A stretch of DNA of 64,000 nt. Origin: Streptomyces cellostaticus. GTDB taxonomy: Bacteria; Actinomycetota; Actinomycetes; Streptomycetales; Streptomycetaceae. Of this stretch, positions 43,999 through 53,611 are shown one piece after another (position 1 is the stretch's first letter; each line of letters opens with the position of its first letter). The stretch lies in assembly GCF_001513965.1 (NCBI RefSeq), contig NZ_KQ948015.1, positions 582,236 through 646,235 on the forward strand, given 5' to 3'. The translations under genes and the position numbers were made by a program. A model generated the notes under the pieces. The model was not told the origin of the DNA. It made no database searches and saw only the letters and a program-made list of their open reading frames with translations.

Positions 43999-45984
43999 TC
44001 AGGGCGACTCCGGTCGCATCCGGAAGTCGTAGCGCGCGGGCAGGGGCTCGTCGGTGAGGCGGGCCCACAGCCGGCTGATCGCCTCCGCGCCCTCGCGCAG
44101 GTCGGCCACCTCGAACCCCTCCTCGAACACGGCCCGGGCCTCGGCGCGCCGTCCCTCGGCGAGGAGCAGTTCGGCCTCCAGCAGCCGGAACCGGCCGCGC
44201 CGCCGGACGGCGGGCCGCAGCCGCTCCCACACGGCGCGGGCGTCGGCCGTCCGCCGGACCCTGAGCAGCGCCTGAAGGGTCTCGCGGCCGAGCGCGGCCA
44301 CGGCGGCCGTCCAGGCCTCGCCGTCGTCGCGCCGCTCGCGGCACAGGTCGTCGAAGGCCTCCGCGTACCGTTCGGCGGCCCGCTCGTGGTGGCCGGACTC
44401 CTGGTCGGCCACGGCCAGACAGCGCAGCAGCGGCCACAGGGACGGCGCGAGGTGCAGCGCCCGCTCCCAGCTGCGCACCGCCTGGGCACGGTCGCCCGCA
44501 TGCCACTGGGCGACGCCGAGGTGGTACTCGGTGTGCGGGGTGGCGGGCGCGGTCTCCAGCATGTCCCGCCAGTGCGGGGCGACGAGGGTACCGCCGGGCG
44601 GGCGGACCCGGCGCGGCTCCGGCAGTGCACCGGTGCGCAGCAGTTCCAGCCAGGGCGCCTGTGCCTCGCCGAGGGTGGACTCGGGAAACGGCGTGCCCGG
44701 CAGTTTCCAGTCGGCGCGCAGTACTTCGAGTGCGCCCCAGCCGGAGCCGGCGGCCAGGATCTCGCCGGGTTCGGTGTCGGCGTACGGCTTCCAGGCCGCG
44801 TACGCCTCTTCGACGCGGGCGCGCGGCAGGACCGCCGCGAGCCGCTCTTCGGCGCCCTGGACGAGCGCCGTCCACTCGCCCTCGCGGGGTGCGTCGAGCG
44901 GCCCGTACGCCTCCAGCCAGGACACCTCGCTCTCCGGCTCCAGCCGGACGTGCTCCAGCTGGGTGCGGGCGAGCCCCGCCTGGATCTCGCAGTAGCCGCC
45001 GGTGCCGGGCTCGGTGAGCCACTGCTGCCAGCGCCGGCCGCCGGGCCCGCTCCCCCACACGAACAGCTTGCGGCCGCGCAGCACATCGGTGGAGGTCTGC
45101 ACCAGCCCGTGTCCGTCCGCGTCCAGCGCGGCGATCCAGCGGCGCCGGCCGTCCGGGACCTCGTAGAAGTAGTCGGCGGCGAAGGGGCTGTTGAGCGGGT
45201 ACGTGCGATCGATGCCGTCGTACGACGGGACGGGCACGCGGCGCAGCCGGCGCTCGTAGCCGATGGGGGTACCTCCCACGCCCTCAAGGCAGTGGGGGAG
45301 CCAGGCTTCCTCGGCGGGGGCGAGGATCCGGCGTTCCTCGGGCACGGCGATGTTGGACCACCAGTACGTGGGGGCCGGGCGCTCGTGCGGATTACGGATC
45401 CGGACGCCGACGTGGAGGAACTCCGAGCCCTCCGGGAGCCACAGGTCGACCTGGAAGGGCAGGTCGCGCAGCCGCTCCCACTCCCACAGGCGCAGCATCT
45501 CACCGCCGTCGGGGGCGGGGACGCGGGCGGCGTGCAGGGGCGCGCAGGAGAGGGTGGTGTGGCCGGTGGCGCCGATGTTCCATTCGATGCCGCCGGAGTA
45601 CCAGGCGCCGTTGAGGGCGAAGCCGGCGGGCTGGAACACCGGGTTGCGGTAGAGGAGTTCGCGTCCGGTGGGCAGGTGGAGCAGGGAGACGATGCGGCCG
45701 CCGAGACCGGGCAGGACGGTGGCGCGCAACCGGTCGTTCTCGATCACCAACGCGTCGAGGGTGCGGGGTTCGCGGGTTCTGTCGTAGCCGTCGCGCACGC
45801 GCACCGGCAGCAGGCTGTGCAGTGGCTCGTACTCGAGCTGCCGGGCCATGTCGCACGGCGTGTCGTCGCGTGCTCGGTCGTCGATGCGGTGGATCTCGTC
45901 GAGCGGGCGGAGTGGGGGCAGGGGGTTGTCGGGTCCCAACTGCGCGGCGGGCAGGGTCAGTACCTCACGTCGGATCCTCGTCAC
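43999..45984 (-). CDS. DUF5107/TPR protein (putative carbohydrate-active, aldose-epimerase-like fold)
   Basis: A 661-residue protein. The N-terminal two-thirds matches DUF5107: LPGLGGRIVSLLHLPTGRELLYRNPVF and GGIEWNIGATGHTTLSC, a beta-sandwich related to galactose mutarotases. The C-terminal third is TPR-like (EYHLGVAQWHAGDRAQAVRSWERALHLAP). GTG 45984 is chosen because family members begin T-x-x-R-R-E-x-L-x-L-P-A. Role unknown, probably in sugar metabolism. Confidence 0.7.
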   Translation of the reverse strand: MTRIRREVLTLPAAQLGPDNPLPPLRPLDEIHRIDDRARDDTPCDMARQLEYEPLHSLLPVRVRDGYDRTREPRTLDALVIENDRLRATVLPGLGGRIVSLLHLPTGRELLYRNPVFQPAGFALNGAWYSGGIEWNIGATGHTTLSCAPLHAARVPAPDGGEMLRLWEWERLRDLPFQVDLWLPEGSEFLHVGVRIRNPHERPAPTYWWSNIAVPEERRILAPAEEAWLPHCLEGVGGTPIGYERRLRRVPVPSYDGIDRTYPLNSPFAADYFYEVPDGRRRWIAALDADGHGLVQTSTDVLRGRKLFVWGSGPGGRRWQQWLTEPGTGGYCEIQAGLARTQLEHVRLEPESEVSWLEAYGPLDAPREGEWTALVQGAEERLAAVLPRARVEEAYAAWKPYADTEPGEILAAGSGWGALEVLRADWKLPGTPFPESTLGEAQAPWLELLRTGALPEPRRVRPPGGTLVAPHWRDMLETAPATPHTEYHLGVAQWHAGDRAQAVRSWERALHLAPSLWPLLRCLAVADQESGHHERAAERYAEAFDDLCRERRDDGEAWTAAVAALGRETLQALLRVRRTADARAVWERLRPAVRRRGRFRLLEAELLLAEGRRAEARAVFEEGFEVADLREGAEAISRLWARLTDEPLPARYDFRMRPESP

Positions 45985-46019
45985 GATGACCAGGGAACCC
46001 GGCGCGCGGTGAGTCGGCC

Positions 46020-46785
46020 AGGGGCGCTGCCGGTCAGGATTGCGCAAAGGCGTCCGCGACCACGCTCGGCGAGCAGCGCGCCGGCGGTGCCGTCCGGGTC
46101 GAGGCCGGGTTCGTGGACGGTGACGCCGAGGCCGGCACAGTGCGGGCGGGCGAGCAACGGTCGCAGCAGCTCGACCAGTTCGGCCGTCGGGGTGGGGGCT
46201 GTCGACGGCGAGCAGACGGACGGGGCGAGGACGCCCGCGTGCGGGTGCACCCAGAAGCCGTCGAGCCCGGGCACCTCGAATGCCTGTGCGGCGGCCCGGG
46301 CGAGGGCGCCTGCGCCCTACGCGCGGATGTGCCCGACGGTGACCACCGGGATCTTCGGCGCGGCGAGTTCGGCCCGGCCCTCCACGAAGCAGTCGCGGAT
46401 GCCGAGGAACCGCACGTCCTCGACCCGCAGGTAGGGCCCGAGCCCCTCCGGGTTGGTCAGGTCCCGCTGCCCGCGCCCGGTGCCCGGCACGACCTCCTGG
46501 CCGCTCGCCGCGCCGATCCGGTCGGAGTTGCCTGGGTGGCGGAAGTCGGGCGAGGCGTCGATCGCCGCCGGCCCGTACGGCCCGGACGGCGCAGGGCGAG
46601 CAAGGCGCCGACCTGGATGGAGCAGTCGCCGCCGAGGACGAGGGGGGAAGTCACCGGCGCGGACGTGGTGTTCTCCGCTGCTCGCGCAGGGCGTCGGCCA
46701 GTTCGTGGCAGCCGGGTACGGTGCCGGGGGCGGGCGGGCGCAGGCCGAGGCTGGAGGGGGCGTCGAGCACCACGAGAGTCGGCAT
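46020..46785 (-). pseudogene. Decayed arginase/agmatinase-family gene
   Basis: The start (ATG 46785) reads MPTLVVLDAPSSLGLRPPAPG for 41 codons and then hits a stop after a shift. PLVLGGDCSIQVGALLALRR, then PDFRHPGNS and TGRGQRDL, then LGIRDCFVEG all match the arginase family but lie in at least three frames. An in-frame TAG at 46318-46320 interrupts before PGLDGFWVHPHAGVLAPSV, where the metal motif D-x-D has become H-x-A. The final fragment GLGVTVHEPGLDPDGTAG keeps the family's C-terminal Glu region only partly. The gene is clearly inactive. Confidence 0.8.
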
Positions 46786-46813
46786 GCCGACCCCCCCCTC
46801 GCCGAAGAAACGA

Positions 46814-47365
46814 TCAGCCGCCGGAGCGCATCTCCGCGGTCAGCGCCCAGCGTTCGTGATCCCGCCAGGCTCCGTCGATGAAGATCATGTCGGGTGAGAA
46901 GCCTTCCAGACGGAAGCCGGCGCCCCGCGCCAGCGCGACGGAGGCGGCGTTGTCGGGCTGTACGTTGATCTCCAGGCGGTGCAGCCCCAGCGGCCCGAAC
47001 GCGTGCCCGATCACCAGCTCCAGGCCCTCGCGCATCAGCCCCCGGCCGGCCGCGTGCACGAAGGCGCCGTAGCCGAGCGCGCCGCACTGGAAGCCGCCTC
47101 GGACGATGTTGTTGATGTTGATGAACCCGGCGATGTCCCCGGTGCCCTTCTCACACACGAGGAATCCGGCCCTGGCCGGATCTTCGATGAGCGGCCCGGC
47201 GTAGGCGGCGTAGCCCTCGTCGGTGTCCGGCGGGAACAGCCACGGCCGGTGCAGATCCTTGCTCTCCCTGGCCCGGGCGGTGAACTCGGGACCGTCCTCG
47301 AGGGTGAAGGGACGGATTCCCACGCGGGGGCCTATGGCGAGATAGCGGGATGCGGTGTTCGGCAT
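46814..47365 (-). CDS. GNAT-family N-acetyltransferase (RimJ/RimL-like)
   Basis: A 183-residue protein. VGIRPFTLEDGPEF opens the fold; DIAGFININNIVRGGFQCGALGYG and the acetyl-CoA loop AGRGLMREGLELVIGHAF match, followed by LHRLEINVQPDNAASVALARGAGFRLEG. It is probably an acetyltransferase for a protein N-terminus or small amine. ATG 47365. Confidence 0.82.
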   Translation of the reverse strand: MPNTASRYLAIGPRVGIRPFTLEDGPEFTARARESKDLHRPWLFPPDTDEGYAAYAGPLIEDPARAGFLVCEKGTGDIAGFININNIVRGGFQCGALGYGAFVHAAGRGLMREGLELVIGHAFGPLGLHRLEINVQPDNAASVALARGAGFRLEGFSPDMIFIDGAWRDHERWALTAEMRSGG

Positions 47366-47511
47366 CCGGCCAGCCTACGCGTCACCGGTCACGGCGCTTC
47401 ATGGCACAAGCGCCGAGCAGGGCCGCCCACAGCGGCACGTCTTCGGGCTCATGCGGCCAGGCTGGGGCCGGGGGCGCCGGCCCGCACGGCGGGTGGCGCC
47501 CTCCGGGTGAC

Positions 47512-49287
47512 TCAGCCACCGAGGACCGGCAGTTCCAGCACCCCGGTGTCCCCGGGCGCGCTGACCACGGTGACCGGCTTGATCCCCCGGTTGCCGTAGT
47601 ACGCGTCGTCGCTCGCCGCGATCACGAACCGCAGCCGGTGCCCCTTGGCGTACCGGTGCACGATGCCCGGCAGCGTCACGGTGAAGCTCTGGGTCACGTC
47701 GGGCACGCGGACCGGCGCGACCAGCCGGTGCACCAGCGTCCTGGTGCCGTCGGGCGCGACGTCGTACAGCTTGGCGAACAGCACGAGCTTGTCGGCCGCG
47801 TCGCCGGAGTCCTGCGTCCGCTCGGCCTTCGGCGACACGACCCTCAGGGTGGCGCGGGGCGCGCCGACGACATCCGTGGTGCGGGCGAGGGGCTCGCTGG
47901 TCCAGCCCAGATAGGTGCCCTCGGTGTCGTAGGGCGCCGGGTCCGGCAGCCCGAGGAGCCCGGTGAGGGAATTCTCCGAATGGCTCGTGGAGATCAGCCG
48001 GTTGGTGTACGTACGGCTGCCCCGGGCGACCTTCGCGCGGTTGTCGACGAGCTTGCCGTCGCCGGAGAGGTAGAGCTTCTCGGTGAGGGCGGGAAGGCGG
48101 GCGGCGGTGGCGTAGGTGCGGTCGGGGTCGGTGATCCAGTCGCGGTAGTAGGCGAGGGCCGGCCCGGTGTCGGCGCCCTTGTGCCCCCGGAGGTAGCGGT
48201 CGAACCAGGCGAGGATCCGCCTGCCCACATAGCTGGACTCCAAGTTGCCGTGAAGCAGGTTGAGTTCACCGGTGTCCGGGTCGCTGGTGCCGCCGCTGTG
48301 CCCCCAGGACTGCCAGATCATCTTGGCGGGCGTGCCCTGGTCCTTGAGCGTCTTGTACGTCGCCGTCGCCTCGTTGAGGTCGAAGAGGGTGTCGGCCTGC
48401 CCCTGGACCAGCAGGGTCGGCGCCTTGACCCGGCTCAGATACGACACCGGGGAGACGCTGTGGGCGTAGGTGAGCAGCTCGGCGGTGGCGTCGGCCGGGT
48501 AGCTGCCGGAGTCGAGGGTGTGGATGATGTCGCAGGCCGGGGTGACGAAGTGCAGGCAGGCAAGGGAGTTGATCCGGGACGGGTCGAGGTTCGGCTCGGT
48601 CAGCGGCTGGCTCTCGCCGGCGAGGTAGAAGCCGTTGGTCCACTGCCACTTGAAGGCGCCGGGGACGGTCCCGGCGGTGTTGTTCGGGTCCAGCGAGTAG
48701 GCCAGGTCGTTCCAGGTGACCAGGGGCACGAGCGCGTCGACGCGGTGGTCCACGGCGGCCGTGGCCAGCTGGATCGCGCCTCCGTAGGAACCGCCGATCA
48801 TGCCGACGCGCGGGTCACCGGCGGAGTCGAGGGTGACGAAGTCGGCCCTGGTCCCGTCGTCGGTGGTCCTTCGTCCGCCCAGGAAGTCGATGAGCCGGGA
48901 GGCGGCGATGCCGTCGATGCCCGGGTCGTCCATCGAGATGAGGCAGCCGGACTTGCCGAAGCCGAGTCCGGAGTAGATGAGGGAGACGTAGCCACGCTCG
49001 GCGAAGGCTTTGCCGATGACATCGGTCGAGCCGTCGGACTTGCTCCCGCCGAAGCCGTTCGTGGCGAGCAGGGCGGGTGCGGGGTGGGAGCGGTCCACGC
49101 CCGCGGGGCGGTAGAGGTCGGCGTCCACCGTGCAGGTGCGACCACCGGCCTGGACGGTGAACTTCAGTGCGGTGACGGTGTATCGACCGCTCGCGGCTGT
49201 GGGAGCGGTGAGGGTAAGGGGTGCGGTGAGCGCGACACCCAGGGCGAGAGCGAGCGGGGCCCGGGATCTGGGCACGCGTCGGGACAC
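47512..49287 (-). CDS. Secreted CocE/X-Pro dipeptidyl-peptidase-like hydrolase
   Basis: A 591-residue alpha/beta-hydrolase of the S15/CocE family. GTG 49287 is chosen because GGAGG lies 5 bases upstream and a signal peptide follows (LALALGVALTAPLTLT). The nucleophile Ser is in GMIGGSYGGAIQL, the catalytic His in WQSWGHSGGTSDPDTG, and a C-terminal jelly-roll (about 450-590) matches the PepX C-terminal domain. It should cut peptides or esters outside the cell. A perfect palindrome lies upstream. Confidence 0.82.
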   Translation of the reverse strand: MSRRVPRSRAPLALALGVALTAPLTLTAPTAASGRYTVTALKFTVQAGGRTCTVDADLYRPAGVDRSHPAPALLATNGFGGSKSDGSTDVIGKAFAERGYVSLIYSGLGFGKSGCLISMDDPGIDGIAASRLIDFLGGRRTTDDGTRADFVTLDSAGDPRVGMIGGSYGGAIQLATAAVDHRVDALVPLVTWNDLAYSLDPNNTAGTVPGAFKWQWTNGFYLAGESQPLTEPNLDPSRINSLACLHFVTPACDIIHTLDSGSYPADATAELLTYAHSVSPVSYLSRVKAPTLLVQGQADTLFDLNEATATYKTLKDQGTPAKMIWQSWGHSGGTSDPDTGELNLLHGNLESSYVGRRILAWFDRYLRGHKGADTGPALAYYRDWITDPDRTYATAARLPALTEKLYLSGDGKLVDNRAKVARGSRTYTNRLISTSHSENSLTGLLGLPDPAPYDTEGTYLGWTSEPLARTTDVVGAPRATLRVVSPKAERTQDSGDAADKLVLFAKLYDVAPDGTRTLVHRLVAPVRVPDVTQSFTVTLPGIVHRYAKGHRLRFVIAASDDAYYGNRGIKPVTVVSAPGDTGVLELPVLGG

Positions 49288-49350
49288 GGAGACCTCCATA
49301 CTGAGGCAACGCGGATACCGGCCGGTAGGTAGCGGCCGTTCACCATGCTG

Positions 49351-49362
49351 TGACACGTGTCA
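49351..49362. promoter_or_regulatory. Palindrome upstream of the CocE-like gene
   Basis: TGACACGTGTCA is a perfect 12-bp inverted repeat, 64-75 bases upstream of the start and next to a TTGACC hexamer (49369-49374, minus strand). It could be an operator; the regulator is unknown. Confidence 0.4.
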
Positions 49363-49418
49363 GATCACGGTCAATCCAGCTAACGTGTGGTTTCTTGACA
49401 GGGATTCAGTAGCGAATC

Positions 49419-50342
49419 TCAGCGCAGGGCGGGCTCGTCCAGCATCAACGTGCCGGCGTCCGCGTCGAGTTCGGCCGTGACGCCGAAGGGTATGGTCAAC
49501 GCACCCTCGCAGTGACCGAATCCGAACTCCTCGACGACGGGGACGCCGAGCGAGCCGAGGCGGTCGGCGAGCATGGGCCGCACCCGTTCGTAGGGATCGC
49601 ACCGCTCCCAGGAGCCGAGCAGCACCCCGCGCACCCCCTCCAGCCAGCCCGCGCGCAGCAGCTGGGTGAGGTAGCGGTCCAGCCGGTACGTCTCCTCGCC
49701 CACGTCCTCCAGGCACAGCAGTCCGCCGCGCGCCGAGGGGCGGGCCTGCGGGGCGCCGCGTTCCGCGGCGAGCAGGCTCAGACAGCCGCCGAGGGTGACA
49801 CCGCGGGCCCGGCCCGGGACGAGGGCGGTGCCGTCGGAGGCGATGGTGCGGACGGTCTCCGGGGCGAAGAGCGTGGCCCGCAGATGCCCCTGCGCCCGAT
49901 CGTTCTTGGTGAAGTCGATGCCGGCCGCCATCGGCCCGTGCAGGGTGGCGAGCCCCAGGCGGGTGGCGAAGGCCTCGTGCAGGACGGTGATGTCGCTGAA
50001 GCCGACGAACACCTTGGGCCCGGCGGCGCGCATCGCCTGCCAGTCGAGCAGGTCGATCATCCGCTGCACGCCGTAGCCGCCGCGGGCGCACAGGACCGCG
50101 TCCACCGCCGGGTCGCACCAGGCGTTCTGGAAGTCGGCGGCGCGGTCGGCGTCCGTGCCCGCCAGGTAGGCGAACTCCCCGTGCCGGTCCAGCGCATGGG
50201 GCGCCACCACCGGGTCGAGATCCCAGCCGCGCAGCACGTCGAGCCCCGCCTGCAGCCGCTCCTCGGGCACCGGCCCGCTGGCGGCCACCACGGCCACGCG
50301 CGCGCCGGGGGCCAGCCGGGCCGGTCGTACCAGTTCTCTCAC
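49419..50342 (-). CDS. S66 (LD-carboxypeptidase/MccF-like) peptidase
   Basis: A 307-residue serine peptidase. LCARGGYGVQRMIDLLDW, VFVGFSDITVLHEA (nucleophile Ser) and GHCEGALTIPFG (catalytic Glu-x-His region) are diagnostic. In other bacteria it recycles tetrapeptides from the wall or cleaves microcin-type conjugates. GTG 50342 overlaps the stop of the S9 peptidase (GTGA). Last gene of a four-peptidase operon. Confidence 0.85.
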   Translation of the reverse strand: MRELVRPARLAPGARVAVVAASGPVPEERLQAGLDVLRGWDLDPVVAPHALDRHGEFAYLAGTDADRAADFQNAWCDPAVDAVLCARGGYGVQRMIDLLDWQAMRAAGPKVFVGFSDITVLHEAFATRLGLATLHGPMAAGIDFTKNDRAQGHLRATLFAPETVRTIASDGTALVPGRARGVTLGGCLSLLAAERGAPQARPSARGGLLCLEDVGEETYRLDRYLTQLLRAGWLEGVRGVLLGSWERCDPYERVRPMLADRLGSLGVPVVEEFGFGHCEGALTIPFGVTAELDADAGTLMLDEPALR

Positions 50343-52291
50343 GTGCGCAACTCCAACTCCGGGACGCCGGACGCATCCAGCTCGAACACCTGAACGTACA
50401 GGGAAAGTTCGGCCTCCAGGGCGCGGACCATGGTCTCGGCGCGCCGGAACCCGTGGCCCTCCCCCTCGAAGGCGAGATAGGCGTGCGGCACGCCCCGGCC
50501 GTCGAGCCGGGCCAGGAAGCGTTCGCACTGGGAGGGCGGGCAGATCACGTCGTCCAGGCCCTGGAGCAGCAGGAAGGGCGCGCGGAGCCGGTCCGCGTGC
50601 GCGGCGGGCGAGCGCTCGGCGTAACGGGCGGGGACCTCGGCGAGCGGGCCGATCAGCGACTCCAGGTAGCGCGACTCGAAGTCGTGGGTCTCCCCCGGGC
50701 CCCAGGTGGTGAGGTCGAGGACGGGGTAGCTGATCGTGCCGCAGGCGTAGACGTCGGTGGTGGTCAGGGAGGCGGCGGTGGTCCAGCCGCCCGCGCTGCC
50801 GCCGCGGATCGCGAGCCGGCTGCGGTCGGCGGTGCCCTCCTCGGCGAGGGCGAGGGCGACGGCCGCGCAGTCCTCGACGTCGACCACGCCCCACTGTTCG
50901 CGCAGCCGCTCGCGGTAGGCGCGCCCGTACCCGGTGGAGCCGCCGTAGTCGACCTCGGCGACCCCGATGCCGCGCGAGGTGAAGTAGGCGATCTCCAGGT
51001 CCAGCACGAGCGGCACCCGGCTGGTGGGTCCGCCGTGCGCCCAGATGACGTACGGCGGCAGCTCGCCGTCGAGGGCGGTGCGGTCGGGGCTGTGCGGAGG
51101 GTAGATGTGGGCGTGCACCTCGCGGCCGGCCGGGCCGGTGAAGGTGCGGATCTGCGGCTCGGGGTAGTACGCCGGGTCGACGGGATCCCGGTGCCGGGCA
51201 CCGATCGCCCGGGCGCGCCCGCCGGTGGTGTCCAGCTCGACCACTTCGTATGCGGTACGCGGGCTGGCGCCGACCGCGACGACCCGCTCGCCGTGGGCGG
51301 CGAGGCCGGGCGCGAACTCGGTCCACGGTCCGGCGGCGTCGACGACCTCGCCGGATTCCGGATCCAGTATCCCGAGTACGGTCGACCCCCGGCCGTGTAC
51401 GACCGCGATCAGCCCGTCGGCCAGCGGCGCGAACCAGCGCAGGCCCAGCTTCCACAGCGGCCCGGCGAACTCCTCCTCGCGTGGGCACAGCGGGATGCCG
51501 TCCCGGTACAGGTTCCACCAGCCGCTGCGGTCGCTTGCATACAGCAGACGGCCGTCTGCAGACCACTCCGCCTGTGCGACGGCCTCCTCCGGACCGCCCG
51601 CGACCGTGTGGACCGCATGCAGTACACCGTCGTCACCGATCTCGCCGACGAGCAGTTCCGTGCCGTCCCACGGCATCCGCGGATGATCCCAGGCGAGCCA
51701 GGCGGCCCGGCGGCCGTCGGGCGAGAGGCGGGGGCCGGTGACGAACCGGTGCCGGTCGTCGGTCAGCTCGCGCACGGCGGCCCGGTCCTCGGCGGCCGAG
51801 CCGTCCAGCGGTACGGCGGCCAGGACACGCCGGACGTCGCCGGGACCGTCCCCGGTGAACTCCTCCAGGACGCACCACACTTCACCGCGGGCGAGGTCCA
51901 CCTTCGGTTCCGCCCAGCGCAGCCCGCCGCCCACCGGTGACAGGGGCGTCAGCGGGCGCGGCTCGGCGCCGGGCTCGTACCGGTACAGCCGTTGGTCGGC
52001 GAAGTGCGTGAACACCACCAGGGGCCCGCTGTCCCACTCAACCCCGGTCCAGGGCCTGCCCCCGTACTCGATGACCCGGCTGCGCACGTTCCACGGCGCG
52101 GGCAGCACCGTCTCCTCGCCGCCGTCCGCCGAGCGCCGCACCAGCGCCCGGCGCCCGCCCTCGGCGGGCCGGGGCTCGGTCCACCAGACCTCGTCCCCGA
52201 CGAACCCCACCCATTCCGGCAGCCCGTCGTGCGCGGCGGCGAGCGCCGCGTCGATGGGCGAGGGCCAGGAGCCGTACGCCGACCTCAGCAT
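50339..52291 (-). CDS. S9-family prolyl oligopeptidase-like peptidase
   Basis: A 650-residue peptidase with an N-terminal propeller (about 1-390) and C-terminal hydrolase domain. The nucleophile Ser is in IRGGSAGGWTTAAS, the Asp in LLLQGLDDVICPP and the His in FEGEGHGFRRAE. ATG 52291 is chosen because GGGGAGGG lies 8 bases upstream; a GTG 9 bases earlier has no spacing for its site. Starts 15 bp after the M20 stop. Confidence 0.85.
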   Translation of the reverse strand: MLRSAYGSWPSPIDAALAAAHDGLPEWVGFVGDEVWWTEPRPAEGGRRALVRRSADGGEETVLPAPWNVRSRVIEYGGRPWTGVEWDSGPLVVFTHFADQRLYRYEPGAEPRPLTPLSPVGGGLRWAEPKVDLARGEVWCVLEEFTGDGPGDVRRVLAAVPLDGSAAEDRAAVRELTDDRHRFVTGPRLSPDGRRAAWLAWDHPRMPWDGTELLVGEIGDDGVLHAVHTVAGGPEEAVAQAEWSADGRLLYASDRSGWWNLYRDGIPLCPREEEFAGPLWKLGLRWFAPLADGLIAVVHGRGSTVLGILDPESGEVVDAAGPWTEFAPGLAAHGERVVAVGASPRTAYEVVELDTTGGRARAIGARHRDPVDPAYYPEPQIRTFTGPAGREVHAHIYPPHSPDRTALDGELPPYVIWAHGGPTSRVPLVLDLEIAYFTSRGIGVAEVDYGGSTGYGRAYRERLREQWGVVDVEDCAAVALALAEEGTADRSRLAIRGGSAGGWTTAASLTTTDVYACGTISYPVLDLTTWGPGETHDFESRYLESLIGPLAEVPARYAERSPAAHADRLRAPFLLLQGLDDVICPPSQCERFLARLDGRGVPHAYLAFEGEGHGFRRAETMVRALEAELSLYVQVFELDASGVPELELRT

Positions 52292-52306
52292 CGTGTCCAC
52301 CCTCCC

Positions 52307-53611
52307 CTAGGCCGTCCGCAGGAAGCGGTCGAGGACCCGGACGCCGAAGTGCAGCGCCTCGACGGGGACGCGCTCGTCGACGCCGTGGAACAGCGCCTGG
52401 TAGTCGAGGTCCTCGGGCAGCTTCAGCGGCGTGAAGGCGTAGCCGGTGATGCCGAGCCGCGAGAACTGCTTGGCGTCGGTACCGCCCGACATGCAGTACG
52501 GCACCACATGCCCCTCCGGTGCGAACTCCTCGACGGCCGCCCGCATCCCGGCGAAGACCGGCGAGTCCACGGGTGCCTGCAGCGCGACCTCCCGGTGGGC
52601 GAACTCCCAGTCCACGTCCGGCCCGGTGAGCCGGTCGAGGGTGGCGCGGAACTCCTCCTCGCCGCCCGCCAGACAGCGCCCGTCCACGAAGGCGACCGCC
52701 TCGCCCGGGATGACGTTGACCTTGTAACCGGCTTCCAGCATGGTCGGGTTGGCGCTGTTGCGCAGGGTCGCCTCGACCAGCTGGGCGGCCGGGCCGAGCT
52801 TCTCCAGCAGCCGGTCGAGCTCCCGGAAGTCGGCCTCGATGCCGTAGAGGGTGGCGAGGCCGGTGAGGGCGGCCCGTACGGTCGGGGTGAGCCTGAGCGG
52901 CCACTCGTACTCGCCGATCCGGGTGACGGCGGCGGCGAGCCTGGTCACCGCGTTCTCCTTGTTCACCCTGGAGCCGTGTCCGGCCCGGCCGCGCGCGGTG
53001 AGCTTCAGCCAGCCGGTGCCGCGCTCGCCCGCACCGATCGGGTAGATCTGCCGCCCGGCGCCGTCGTGGAAGGTGAAGGCACCGGCCTCGCTGATGCCTT
53101 CCGTACAGCCCTCGAACAGTTCCGGATGCCGGTCGGCGAGGAACCCGGAGCCGTCCTCGGCGCTGGCCTCCTCGTCGGCGGTGAACGCGATGACCAGGTC
53201 GCGGCGGGGCCGTACGCCCTGCCGGGCCCAGGAGCGGACGACCGCCAGGATCATCGCGTCCATGTCCTTCATGTCGACGGCGCCCCGCCCCCACACCACA
53301 CCGTCGCGAATCTCGCCCGAGAACGGATGCACGCTCCAGTCGGCGGCGTCGGCCGGCACCACGTCGAGGTGGCCGTGCACGAGCAGCCCGTGGGCGGACG
53401 GGTCGGTGCCCTCGATCCGGGCGACGACATTGGTCCGCCCCGGCGTCCGCTCCAGCAGCAGCGGTTCCAGCCCCGCCCCGGCCAGCCGCTCGGCCGCGTA
53501 CTCGGCGGCGGGCCGCTCCCGGCAGTCCCCGCCGCCCCGGTTGGTGGTGTCGATCCGGATCAGGCCGGAGGCGAACTCGACCACCTCGTCCAGGGCCTGC
53601 TCGTCAGCCAT
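52307..53611 (-). CDS. M20-family zinc peptidase
   Basis: A 434-residue metallopeptidase. LLVHGHLDVVPA, WGRGAVDMKDM, AFTADEEASAEDGSG and ALFHGVDERVP give the His/Asp/Glu ligands of the two-zinc site. RGRAGHGSR starts the dimerisation domain. ATG 53611 overlaps the M55 stop by 8 bp and has GGAGGAG upstream. It likely trims short peptides. Confidence 0.86.
   Translation of the reverse strand: MADEQALDEVVEFASGLIRIDTTNRGGGDCRERPAAEYAAERLAGAGLEPLLLERTPGRTNVVARIEGTDPSAHGLLVHGHLDVVPADAADWSVHPFSGEIRDGVVWGRGAVDMKDMDAMILAVVRSWARQGVRPRRDLVIAFTADEEASAEDGSGFLADRHPELFEGCTEGISEAGAFTFHDGAGRQIYPIGAGERGTGWLKLTARGRAGHGSRVNKENAVTRLAAAVTRIGEYEWPLRLTPTVRAALTGLATLYGIEADFRELDRLLEKLGPAAQLVEATLRNSANPTMLEAGYKVNVIPGEAVAFVDGRCLAGGEEEFRATLDRLTGPDVDWEFAHREVALQAPVDSPVFAGMRAAVEEFAPEGHVVPYCMSGGTDAKQFSRLGITGYAFTPLKLPEDLDYQALFHGVDERVPVEALHFGVRVLDRFLRTA

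Noticed and set aside
49395..49430. TTGACA at 49395 as a promoter reading rightward
   Set aside because: No -10 at a proper distance and no plus-strand gene follows.
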